From contig JAYKNF010000015.1 of assembly GCA_036172665.1 (NCBI GenBank), positions 496,001 to 560,000 of the forward strand: a stretch of DNA of 64,000 bases, given 5' to 3'. Position numbers and translations under genes: made by a program. Shown in pieces: positions 1-12,802 of the stretch. Each line of letters begins with the position of its first letter. Within the stretch, counting starts at the first letter, position 1. The notes beneath the pieces are model-generated. The model ran no database searches and was not told the DNA's origin. It saw only the letters and a list, made by a program, of their open reading frames with translations. This DNA is from Prosopocoilus inquinatus (Eukaryota > Arthropoda > Insecta > Coleoptera > Lucanidae).

Positions 1-129
1 TTCCTGTGATGTATCTAATCGGTCCTTACTTATCTACTATGTTATTTGACGTTTCAACGGACTCCAGTAACTCTGATGTGAGATACGAAGTTCTGGGACG
101 CAGCAGGAGCTGGAAATAGTTCTGAACGA

Positions 130-151
130 AACAACACGTATTAGCGTTGTT
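130..151. other. Conserved AACAAC/GTTGTT dyad of the satellite monomer (first complete example)
   Basis: Positions 130-135 (aacaac) and 146-151 (gttgtt) form a perfect 6-bp inverted repeat around a 10-base spacer, and the element recurs once per 149 bp. The right arm is nearly invariant. The left arm varies by subtype: aacaac, aataac, aacagc, and more rarely aaaaac or aaaagc. The role is unknown. It could be a protein-binding dyad or a small hairpin if the satellite is transcribed. Confidence 0.6.
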
Positions 152-1060
152 CCTGTGATGTATCTAATCGATCCTTACTTATCTATCATGTTATTTCAAG
201 TTACGATGGACTCCAGTAACTCTGATGTGAGATACCAAGTTTTCGGACGCAGCAGAAGCTGAAAATAGTTTTGAACGAAACAGCACGTATTAGCGTTGCT
301 CCTGTGATGTATCTAATCGATCCTTACTTATCTACTATGTTATTTGACGTTTCAACGGACTCCAGTAACTCTGATGTGAGATACGAGGTTCTCGGACTCA
401 GCAGGAGCTGGAAATAGTTTTGAACGAAATAACACGTATTAGCGTTGTTCCTGTGATGTATCTAAACGATCCTCACTTATCTATCTTGTTATTTGACGTT
501 ACGATGCACTCCAGTAACTCTGATGTGAGATACGAAGTTCTCGGACGCAGCAGGAGCTGGAAATAGTTCTGAACGAAATAACACGTATTAGCGTTGTTCC
601 TGTGATGTATTTAATCGATCCTTACAAATGTGTCTTGTTATTTGACGTTACGATGGATTCCAGTAACTCTGATTTGAGATACGAAATTTTCGGACGCAGC
701 AGAAGCTGGAAATAGTTTTGAAGGAAAAAGCACGAATTAGCGTTGTTCCTGTGATGTATCTAATCGATCGTTACTTATCTACTACGTTATTTGACGTTTC
801 AACGGACTCCAGTAACTCTGATGTGAGATACGAAGTTCTCTTACTCAGCAATAGCTGGAAATAGTTTTGAACGAAATAACACGTATTAGCGTTGTTCCTG
901 TGATGTATCTAATTGATCCTTACTTATCTATCATGTTATTTAACGTTACGATAGGCTCCAGTAACTCTGATGTGAGATACGAAGTTCTCGGACGCAGCAG
1001 GAGCTGGAAATAGTTCTGAACGAAACAACACGTATTAGCGTTGTTCCTGTGATGTATCTA

Positions 1061-1100
1061 ATCGATCGTTACTTATCTTACTTATCTACTATGTTATTTG
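1061..1100 (+). repeat. Satellite monomers with a 9-bp internal duplication (first example)
   Basis: Here ttacttatc is doubled to give ttacttatcttacttatc, making a 158-bp monomer. The same form recurs near 8081, 10471, 14919, 19990, 26705, 31182, 35662, 38055 and 41790, and I saw none after about 41.8 kb. It accounts for the +9 in the 2393-bp and 4479-bp HOR periods, so it descends by block duplication from one or a few events. Confidence 0.85.
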
Positions 1101-2949
1101 ACGTTTCAACGGACTCCAGTAACACTGATGTGAGATAAGAAGTTCTCGGACTCAGCAATAGCTGGAAATAGTTTTGAACGAAATAACACGTATTAGCGTT
1201 GTTCCTGTGATGTATCTAATCGATCCTTACTTATCTATCTTGTTATTTGACGTTACGATGCACTCCAGTAACTCTGATTTGAGATACGAAGTTCTCGGAC
1301 GCAGCAGAAGCTGGAAAAAGTTTTGAACGAAACAGCACGTATTAGCGTTGTTCCTGTGATGTATCTAATCGATCCTTACTTATCTATTATGTTATTTGAC
1401 GTTTCAACGGACTCCAGTAACTCTGATGTGAGATACGAGGTTCTCGGACTCAGCAGGAGCTGGAAATAGTTTTGAACGAAATAACACGTATTAGCGTTGT
1501 TCCTGTGATGTATCTAATCGATCCTTACTTATCTGTCTTGTTATTTGACGTTACGATGGACTCCAGTAACTCTGATTTGAGATACGAAGTTTTCTGACGC
1601 AGCAGAAGCTGGAAATAGTTTTGAACGAAACAGCACGTATTAGCGTTGTTCCTGTGATGTATCTAATCGGTCCTTATTTATCTATCTCGTTATTTGACGT
1701 TACGATGGACTCCAGTAACTCTGATGTGAGATACGAAGTTCTCGGACTCAGCAATAGCTGGAAATAGTTTTGAACTAAATAACACGTATTAGCGTTGTTC
1801 CTGTGATGTGTCTAATCGATCCTTACTTATCTATCTTGTTACTTGACGTTTATGGACTCCAGTAACTCTGATTTGAGATACGAAGCTTTCGGACGCAGCA
1901 GAAGCTGGAAATAGTTTTGAACGAAACAGCACGTATTAGCGTTGTTCCTGTGATGTATCTAATCGATCCTTACTTATCTACTATGTTATTTGACGTTTCA
2001 ACGGACTCCAGTAACTGTGATGTGAGATACGATGTTCTCGGACGCAGCAGGAACTGGAAATAGTTCTGAACGAAACAACACGTATTAGCGTTGTTCCTGT
2101 GATGTATCTAATCGATCCTTACTTATCTATCATGTTATTTCAAGTTACGATGGACTCCAGTAACTCTGATGTGAGATACTAAGTTTTCGGACGCAGCAGA
2201 AGCTGGAAATAATTTTGAACGAAACAACACGTATTAGCGTTGTTCCTGTGATGTATCTAATCGATCCTTACTTATCTATCATGTTATTTGACGTTACGAT
2301 GCACTCCAATACCTCTGATGTGAGATACGAAGTTCTCGGACGCAGCAGAAGCTGGAAATAGTTTTGAAAGAAAAAACACGTATTAGCGTTGTTCCTGTGA
2401 TGTATCTAATCGATCCTTACTTATGTATCTTGTTATTTGACGTTACGATGGACTCCAGTAACTCTGATTTGAGATAAGAAATTTTCGGACGCAGCAGAAG
2501 CTGGAAATAGTTTTGAAGGAAACAGCACGTATTAGCGTTGTTCCTGTGATGTATCTAATCGATCGTTACTTATCTACTATGTTATTTGAAGTTTCAACGG
2601 ACTCCAGTAACTCTGATGTGACATACGAAGTTCTCGGACTCAGCAATAGCTGGAAATAGTTTTGAACGAAATAACACGTCTTAGCGTTGTTCCTGTGATG
2701 TATCTAATCGATCCTTACTTATCTATCATGTTATTTAACGTTACGATGGACTCCAGTAACTCTGATGTGAGATACGAAGTTCTCGGACGCAGCAGGAGCT
2801 GGAAATAGTTCTGAACGAAACAACACGTATTAGCGTTGTTCCTGTGATGTATCTAATCGATCGTTACTTATCTACTACGTTATTTGACGTTTCAACGGAC
2901 TCCAGTAACACTGATGTGAGATAGGAAGTTCTCGGACTCAGCAATAGCT

Positions 2950-5900
2950 GGAAATAGTTTTGAACGAAATAACACGTATTAGCGTTGTTCCTGTGATGTG
3001 TCTAATCGATCCTTACTTATCTATTTTGTTATTTGACGTTACGATGGACTACAGTAACTCTGATTTGAGATACGAAATTTTCGGACCCAGCAGAAGCTGG
3101 AAATAGTTTTGAACGAAACAGCACGTATTAGCGTTGTTCCTGTGATGTATCTAATCGATCCTTACTTATCTATCTTGTTATTTGACTTTACGATGCACTC
3201 CAGTAACACTGATGTGAGATACGAAGTTCTCGGACGCAGCAGAAGCTGGAAATAGTTTTGAACGAAACAACACATATTAGCGTTGTTCCTGTGATGTATC
3301 TAATCGATCGTTACTTATCTACTATGTTATTTGACGTTTCAACGGACTCCAGTAACTCTGATGTGAGATACGAAGTTCTCGGACTCAGCAATAGCTGGAA
3401 ATAGTTTTGAACGAAATAACACGTATTAGCGTTATTCCTGTGATGTATCTAATCGATCCTTACTTATCTATCATGTTATTTAACGTTACGATGGACTCCA
3501 GTAACTCTGATTTAAGATACGAAGTTCTCGGACGCAGCAGGAGCTGGAAATAGTTCTGAACGAAACAACACCTATTAGCGTTGTTACTGTGATGTATCTA
3601 ATCGATCGTTACTTATCTACTATGTTATTTGACGTTTCAACGGACTCCAGTAACACTGATGTGAGATAAGAAGTTCTCGGACTCAGCAATAGCTGGAAAT
3701 AGTTTTGAACGAAATAACACGTATTAGCGTTGTTCCTGTGATGTATCCAATCGATCCTTACTTATCTATCTTGTTATTTGACGTTACGGTAGACTCCAGT
3801 AACTCTGATTTGAGATACGAAGTTTTCGGACGCAGCAGAAGCTGGAAATAGTTTTGAACGAAACAGCACGTATTAGCGTTGTTCCTGTGATGTATCTAAT
3901 CGGTCCTTACTTATCTACTATGTTTTTTGACGTTTCAACGGACTCCAGTAACTGTGATGAGAGATACGATGTTCTCGGACGCAGCAGGAGCTGGAAATAG
4001 TTCTGAACGAAACAACACGTATTAGCGTTGTTCCTGTGATGTATCTAATCGATCCTTACTTATCTATCATGTTATTTCAAGTTACGATGGACTCCAGTAA
4101 CTCTGATGTGAGATACCAAGTTTTCGGACGCAGCAGGAGCTGGAAATGGTTCTGAACGAAACAACACGTATTAGCGTTGTTCCTGTGATGTATCTAATCG
4201 GTCCTTACTTAACTACTATGTTATTTGACGTTTCAACGGACTCCAGTAACTCTGATGTGAGATACGAAGTTCTGGGACGCAGCAGGAGCTGGAAAAAGTT
4301 CTGAACGAGACAACACGTATTAGCGTTGTTCCTGTGTTGTATCTAATCGATCCTTATTTATCTACTATGTTATTTGACGTTTCAACGAACTCCAGTAACT
4401 CTGATGTGACATACGAAGTTCTCGGACTCAGCAATAGCTGGAAATAGTTTTGAACGAAATAACACGTATTAGCGTTGTTCCTGTGATGTATCTAATCGAT
4501 CCTTACTTATCTATCTTGTTATTTGACGTTACGATGGACTCCAGTAACTCTGATTTGAGATACGAAATTTTCGGACGCAGCAGAAGCTGGAAATAGTTTT
4601 GAACGAAACAGCACGTATTAGCGTTGTTCCTGTGATGTATCTAATCGATCCTTACTTATCTACTATGTTATTTGACGTTTCAACGGACTCCAGTAACTCT
4701 GATGTGAGATACGAGGTTCTCGGACTCAGCAGGAGCTGGAAATAGTTTTGAACGAAATAACACGTATTAGCGTTGTTCCTGTGATGTATCTAATCGATCC
4801 TTACTTATCTATCTTGTTATTTGACGTTACGATGGACTCCAGTAACTCTGATTTGAGATACGAAGTTTTCGGACGCAGCAGAAGCTGGAAATAGTTGTGA
4901 ACGAAACAGCACGTATTAGCGTTGTTCCTCTGATGTATCTAATCGATCCTTACTTATCTATCTTGTTATTTGACGTTACGATGCACTCCAGTAACTCTGA
5001 TGTGAGATACGAAGTTCTCGGACTCAGCAGGAGCTGGAAATAGTTTTGAACGAAATAACACGTATTGGCGTTGTTCCTGTGATGTATCTAAACGATCCTC
5101 ACTTATCTATCTTGTTATTTGACGTTACGATGGACTCCAGTAACTCTGATGTGAGATACGAAGTTCTCGGACGCAGCAGAAGCTGGAAATAGTTTTGAAC
5201 GAAACAACACATATTAGCGTTGTTCCTGTGATGTATCTAATCGATCGTTACTTATCTACTATGTTATTTGACGTTTCAACGGACTCCAGTAACTCAGATG
5301 TGAGATACGAAGTTCTCGGTCTCAGCAATAGCTGGAAATAGTTTTGAACGAAATAACACGTATTAGCGTTGTTCCTGTGATGTATCTAATCGATCCTTAC
5401 TTATCGATCATGTTATTTAACGTTACGATAGACTCCAGTAACTCTGATGTGAGATACGAAGTTCTCGGACGCAGCAATAGCTGGAAATAGTTTTGAACGA
5501 AATAACACGTATTAGCGTTGTTCCTGTGATGTATCCAATCGATCCTTACTTATCTATCTTGTTATTTGACGTTACGATGGACTACAGTAACTCTGATTTG
5601 AGATACGAAATTTTCGGACCCAGCAGAAGCTGGAAATAGTTTTGAACGAAACAGCACGTATTAGCGTTGTTCCTGTGATGTATCTAATCGATCCTTACTT
5701 ATCTATCTTGTTATTTGACTTTACGATGCACTCCAGTAACTCTGATGTGAGATACGAAGTTCTCGGACGCAGCAGAAGCTGGAAATAGTTTTGAACGAAA
5801 CAACACATATTAGCGTTGTTCCTGTGATGTATCTAATCGATCGTTACTTATCTACTATGTTATTTGACGTTTCAACGGACTCCAGTAACTCTGATGTGAG

Positions 5901-8013
5901 ATACGAAGTTCTCGGACTCAGCAATAGCTGGAAATAGTTTTGAACGAAATAACACGTATTAGCGTTATTCCTGTGATGTATCTAATCGATCCTTACTTAT
6001 CTATCATGTTATTTAACGTTACGATGGACTCCAGTAACTCTGATGTAAGATACGAAGTTCTCGGACGCAGCAGGAGCTGGAAATAGTTCTGAACGAAACA
6101 ACACCTATTAGCGTTGTTACTGTGATGTATCTAATCGATCGTTACTTATCTACTATGTTATTTGACGTTTCAACGGACTCCAGTAACACTGATGTGAGAT
6201 AAGAAGTTCTCGGACTCAGCAATAGCTGGAAATAGTTTTGAACGAAATAACACGTATTAGCGTTGTTCCTGTGATGTATCCAATCGATCCTTACTTATCT
6301 ATCTTGTTATTTGACGTTACGGTAGACTCCAGTAACTCTGATTTGAGATACGAAGTTTTCGGACGCAGCAGAAGCTGGAAATAGTTTTGAACGAAACAGC
6401 ACGTATTAGCGTTGTTCCTGTGATGTATCTAATCGGTCCTTACTTATCTACTATGTTTTTTGACGTTTCAACGGACTCCAGTAACTGTGATGAGAGATAC
6501 GATGTTCTCGGACGCAGCAGGAGCTGGAAATAGTTCTGAACGAAACAACACGTATTAGCGTTGTTCCTGTGATGTATCTAATCGATCCTTACTTATCTAT
6601 CATGTTATTTCAAGTTACGATGGACTCCAGTAACTCTGATGTGAGATACCAAGTTTTCGGACGCAGCAGGAGCTGGAAATGGTTCTGAACGAAACAACAC
6701 GTATTAGCGTTGTTCCTGTGATGTATCTAATCGGTCCTTACTTAACTACTATGTTATTTGACGTTTCAACGGACTCCAGTAACTCTGATGTGAGATACGA
6801 AGTTCTGGGACGCAGCAGGAGCTGGAAAAAGTTCTGAACGAGACAACACGTATTAGCGTTGTTCCTGTGTTGTATCTAATCGATCCTTATTTATCTACTA
6901 TGTTATTTGACGTTTCAACGAACTCCAGTAACTCTGATGTGACATACGAAGTTCTCGGACTCAGCAATAGCTGGAAATAGTTTTGAACGAAATAACACGT
7001 ATTAGCGTTGTTCCTGTGATGTATCTAATCGATCCTTACTTATCTATCTTGTTATTTGACGTTACGATGGACTCCAGTAACTCTGATTTGAGATACGAAA
7101 TTTTCGAACGCAGCAGAAGCTGGAAATAGTTTTGAACGAAACAGCACGTATTAGCGTTGTTCCTGTGATGTATCTAATCGATCCTTACTTATCTACTATG
7201 TTATTTGACGTTTCAACGGACTCCAGTAACTCTGATGTGAGATACGAGGTTCTCGGACTCAGCAGGAGCTGGAAATAGTTTTGAACGAAATAACACGTAT
7301 TAGCGTTGTTCCTGTGATGTATCTAATCGATCCTTACTTATCTATCTTGTTATTTGACGTTACGATGGACTCCAGTAACTCTGATTTGAGATACGAAGTT
7401 TTCGGACGCAGCAGAAGCTGGAAATAGTTGTGAACGAAACAGCACGTATTAGCGTTGTTCCTCTGATGTATCTAATCGATCCTTACTTATCTATCTTGTT
7501 ATTTGACGTTACGATGCACTCCAGTAACTCTGATGTGAGATACGAAGTTCTCGGACTCAGCAGGAGCTGGAAATAGTTTTGAACGAAATAACACGTATTG
7601 GCGTTGTTCCTGTGATGTATCTAAACGATCCTCACTTATCTATCTTGTTATTTGACGTTACGATGGACTCCAGTAACTCTGATGTGAGATACGAAGTTCT
7701 CGGACGCAGCAGAAGCTGGAAATAGTTTTGAACGAAACAACACATATTAGCGTTGTTCCTGTGATGTATCTAATCGATCGTTACTTATCTACTATGTTAT
7801 TTGACGTTTCAACGGACTCCAGTAACTCAGATGTGAGATACGAAGTTCTCGGTCTCAGCAATAGCTGGAAATAGTTTTGAACGAAATAACACGTATTAGC
7901 GTTGTTCCTGTGATGTATCTAATCGATCCTTACTTATCGATCATGTTATTTAACGTTACGATAGACTCCAGTAACTCTGATGTGAGATACGAAGTTCTCG
8001 GACGCAGCAGGAG
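2950..8013 (+). repeat. Higher-order repeat: two tandem copies of a 2533-bp (17-monomer) block
   Basis: Diagnostic variants in the first copy recur exactly 2533 bp (17 x 149) later. ggactacag is at 3046 and 5579; tttgactttacgatgcac at 3181 and 5714; tgttttttgacg at 3921 and 6454; gttgtgaacg at 4894 and 7427. The copies are nearly identical by eye, with small differences such as cagtaacact versus cagtaactct near 3205 and 5738. The edges at about 2950, 5480 and 8013 are approximate. Confidence 0.85.
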
Positions 8014-11000
8014 CTGGAAATAGTTCTGAACGAAACAACACGAATTAGCGTTGTTCCTGTGATATATCTAATCGATCGTTACTTATCTTACTTATCTACT
8101 ATGTTATTTGACGTTTCAACGGACTCCAGTAACTCTGATGTGAGATACGAGGTTCTCGGACTCAGCAGGAGCTGGAAATAGTTTTGAACGAAATAACACG
8201 TATTAGCGTTGTTCCTGTGGTGCATCTAATCGATCCTTACTTATCTATCTTGTTATTTGACGTTACGATGGACTCCAGTAACTCTGATGTGAGATACGAA
8301 GTTTTCGGACGCAGCAGAAGCTGGAAATAGTTTTGAACGAAACAGCACGTATTAGCGTTGTTCCTGTGATGTATCTAATCGATCCTAACTTATCTATCTT
8401 GTTATTTTACGTTACGATGCACTCCAGTAACTCTGTTGTGAGATACGAGGTTCTCGGACTCAGCAGGAGCTGGAAATAGTTTTGAACGAAATAACACGTA
8501 TTGGCGTTGTTCCTGTGATGTATCTAAACGATCCTCACTTATCTATCTTGTTATTTGACGTTACGATGGACTCCAGTAACTCTGATGTGAGATACGAAGT
8601 TCTCGGACGCAGCAGAAGCTGGAAATAGTTTTGAACGAAACAACACATATTAGCGTTGTTCGTGTGATGTATCTAATCGATCCTTACTTATCTATCTTGT
8701 TATTTGACGTTACGATGGACTCCAGTAACTCTGATGTGAGATAAGAAGTTCTCGGAAGCAGCAATAGCTGGAAATAGTTTTGAACGAAATAACACGTATT
8801 AGCGTTGTTCCTGTGATGTATCTAATCGGTCCTTACTTATCTACTATGTTTTTTGACGTTTCAACGGACTCCAGTAACTGTGATGAGAGATACGATGTTC
8901 TCGGACGCAGCAGGAGCTGGAAATAGTTCTGAACGAAACAACACGTATTAGCGTTGTTCCTGTGATGTATCTAATCGATCCTTACTTATCTATCATGTTA
9001 TTTCAAGTTACGATGGACTCCAGTAACTCTGATGTGAGATACCAAGTTTTCGGACGCAGCAGGAGCTGGAAATGGTTCTGAACGAAACAACACGTATTAG
9101 CGTTGTTCCTGTGATGTATCTAATCGGTCCTTACTTAACTACTATGTTATTTGACGTTTCAACGGACTCCAGTAACTCTGATGTGAGATACGAAGTTCTG
9201 GGACGCAGCAGGAGCTGGAAAAAGTTCTGAACGAGACAACACGTATTAGCGTTGTTCCTGTGTTGTATCTAATCGATCCTTATTTATCTACTATGTTATT
9301 TGACGTTTCAACGAACTCCAGTAACTCTGATGTGACATACGAAGTTCTCGGACTCAGCAATAGCTGGAAATAGTTTTGAACGAAATAACACGTATTAGCG
9401 TTGTTCCTGTGATGTATCTAATCGATCCTTACTTATCTATCTTGTTATTTGACGTTACGACGGACTCCAGTAACTCTGATTTGAGATACGAAATTTTCGG
9501 ACGCAGCAGAAGCTGGAAATAGTTTTGAACGAAACAGCACGTATTAGCGTTGTTCCTGTGATGTATCTAATCGATCCTTACTTATCTACTATGTTATTTG
9601 ACGTTTCAACGGACTCCAGTAACTCTGATGTGAGATACGAGGTTCTCGGACTCAGCAGGAGCTGGAAATAGTTTTGAACGAAATAACACGTATTAGCGTT
9701 GTTCCTGTGATGCATCTAATCGATCCTTACTTATCTATCTTGTTATTTGACGTTACGATGGACTCCAGTAACTCTGATTTGAGATACGAAGTTTTCGGAC
9801 GCAGCAGAAGCTGGAAATAGTTGTGAACGAAACAGCACGTATTAGCGTTGTTCCTCTGATGTATCTAATCGATCCTTACTTATCTATCTTGTTATTTGAC
9901 GTTACGATGCACTCCAGTAACTCTGATGTGAGATACGAAGTTCTCGGACTCAGCAGGAGCTGGAAATAGTTTTGAACGAAATAACACGTATTGGCGTTGT
10001 TCCTGTGATGTATCTAAACGATCCTCACTTATCTATCTTGTTATTTGACGTTACGATGGACTCCAGTAACTCTGATGTGAGATACGAAGTTCTCGGACGC
10101 AGCAGAAGCTGGAAATAGTTTTGAACGAAACAACACATATTAGCGTTGTTCCTGTGATGTATCTAATCGATCGTTACTTATCTACTATGTTATTTGACGT
10201 TTCAACGGACTCCAGTAACTCAGATGTGAGATACGAAGTTCTCGGTCTCAGCAATAGCTGGAAATAGTTTTGAACGAAATAACACGTATTAGCGTTGTTC
10301 CTGTGATGTATCTAATCGATCCTTACTTATCGATCATGTTATTTAACGTTACGATAGACTCCAGTAACTCTGATGTGAGATACGAAGTTCTCGGACGCAG
10401 CAGGAGCTGGAAATAGTTCTGAACGAAACAACACGAATTAGCGTTGTTCCTGTGATATATCTAATCGATCGTTACTTATCTTACTTATCTACTATGTTAT
10501 TTGACGTTTCAACGGACTCCAGTAACTCTGATGTGAGATACGAGGTTCTCGGACTCAGCAGGAGCTGGAAATAGTTTTGAACGAAATAACACGTATTAGC
10601 GTTGTTCCTGTGGTGTATCTAATCGATCCTTACTTATCTATCTTGTTATTTGACGTTACGATGGACTCCAGTAACTCTGATGTGAGATACGAAGTTTTCG
10701 GACGCAGCAGAAGCTGGAAATAGTTTTGAACGAAACAGCACGTATTAGCGTTGTTCCTGTGATGTATCTAATCGATCCTAACTTATCTATCTTGCTATTT
10801 GACGTTACGATGCACTCCAGTAACTCTGTTGTGAGATACGAGGTTCTCGGACTCAGCAGGAGCTGGAAATAGTTTTGAACGAAATAACACGTATTGGCGT
10901 TGTTCCTGTGATGTATCTAAACGATCCTCACTTATCTATCTTGTTATTTGACATTACGATGGACTCCAGTAACTCTGATGTGAGATACGAAGTTCTCGGA

Positions 11001-11208
11001 CGCAGCAGAAGCTGGAAATAGTTTTGAACGAAACAACACATATTAGCGTTGTTCGTGTGATGTATCTAATCGATCCTTACTTATCTATCTTGTTATTTGA
11101 CGTTACGATGGACTCCAGTAACTCTGATGTGAGATAAGAAGTTCTCGGACGCAGCAATAGCTGGAAATAGTTTTGAACGAAATAACACGTATTAGCGTTG
11201 TTCCTGTG
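6422..11208 (+). repeat. Higher-order repeat: two tandem copies of a 2393-bp block (16 monomers + 9 bp), overlapping the 17-mer
   Basis: Markers at 6454 (tgttttttgacg) and 7427 (gttgtgaacg) recur at 8847 and 9820, a shift of 2393 = 16 x 149 + 9. The extra 9 bp is the duplicated ttacttatc near 8081 and 10471. Because this block begins inside the second copy of the 2533-bp HOR, the amplification register moved between rounds. Confidence 0.82.
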
Positions 11209-12430
11209 ATGTATCTAATCGATCCTTACTTATCTATCTTGTTATTTGACGTTACGATGGACTCCAGTAACTCTGATTTGAGATACGAAGTTTTCGGACG
11301 CAGCAGAAGCTGGAAATAGTTTTGAACGAAACAGCACGTATTAGCGTTGTTCCTGTGATGTATCTAATCGATCCTTACTTATCTATCTTGTTATTTGACG
11401 TTACGATGCACTGCAGTAACACTGATGTGAGATACGAAGTTCTCGGACGCAGCAGAAACTGGAAATAGTTTTGAACGAAACAGCACGTATTAGTGTTGTT
11501 CCTGTGATGTATCTAATCGATCCTTACTTATCTACTATGTTATTTGACGTTTCAACGGACTCCAGTAACTCTGATGTGAGATACGAGGTTCTCGGACGCA
11601 GCAGGAGCTGGAAATAGTTTTGAATGAAACAACACGTATTAGCGTTGTTCCTGTGATGTATCTAATCGACCCTTACTTATCTATCATGTTATTTCACGTT
11701 ACGATGGACTCCAGTAACTCTGATGTGAGATACGATGTTTTCGGACGCAGCAGAAGCTGGAAATAGTTTTGAACGAAACAACACGTATTAGCGTTGTTCC
11801 TGTGGTGTATCTAATCGATCCTTATTTATCTATCATGTTATTTCAGGTTACGATGGACTCCAGTAACTCTGATGTGAGATACGAAGTTTTCGGATACAGC
11901 AGAAGCTGGAAATAGATTTGAACGAAGCAACACGTATTAGCGTTGTTCCTATGATGTATCTAATCGATCCTTACTTATCTATCATGCTATTTGACATTAC
12001 GATGTACTCCAGTAACTCTGATGTGAGATACGAAGTTTTCGGACGCAGCAGAAGCTGGAAATAGTTTTGAACTAAACAACACGTATTAGCGTTGTTCCTG
12101 TGATGTATCTAATCGATCCTTACTTATCTATCATATTATTTGACGTTACGATGTACTCCAGTAACTCTGATGAGAGATACGAAGTTTTCGGACGCAGCAG
12201 AACCTGGAAATAGTTTTAAACGAAACAACACGTATTAGCGTTGTTCCTGTGATATATCTAATCGATCCTTACTTATCTATCTTGTTATTTGACGTTACGA
12301 TGGACTCCAGTAACTCTGATATGAGATACGAAGTTTTCGGACGCAGCAGAAGCTTTAAATAGTTTTGAACGAAACAACACGTATGAGCGTTGTTCCAGTG
12401 ATATATCTAACCGATCCTTACTTATCTATC

Positions 12431-12440
12431 ATGTTATGTG
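12431..12440. other. Truncated satellite monomer (about 32-bp internal deletion)
   Basis: Around 12431-12440 the sequence runs from catgtta directly into tgtgagatac. The matching monomer near 28655-28700 has 32 more bases between those points. This is the clearest internally deleted monomer I found. It lies where the block shared with about 28.6 kb ends and a different HOR begins, so it may mark a recombination junction. It also creates the only longish open frame in the satellite (12365-12628), which is not a gene. Confidence 0.8.
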
Positions 12441-12802
12441 AGATACAAAGTTCTCGAACGCAGCAGAAGCTGGAAATAGTTTTGAACGAAAAAACACGTA
12501 TTAGCGTTGTTCCTGTGATGTATCTAATCGATCCTTACTTATCTACTATGTTATTTGACGTTTCAACGGACTCCAGTAACTCTGATGTGAGATACGAGGT
12601 TCTCGGACTCAGCAGGAGCTGGAAATAGTTTTGAACGAAATAACACGTATTAGCGTTGTTCCTGTGATGTATCTAAACGATCCTCACTTATCTATCTTGT
12701 TATTTGACGTTACGATGCACTCCAGTAACTCTGATGTGAGATACGAAGTTCTCGGACGCAGCAGGAGCTGGAAATAGTTCTGAACGAAATAACACGTATT
12801 AG

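Noticed and set aside
12365..12628. 87-codon open frame in the satellite
   Set aside because: It is created by the 32-bp deletion in one monomer, which shifts the frame. It has no domain, and the same sequence is stopped in all other copies.
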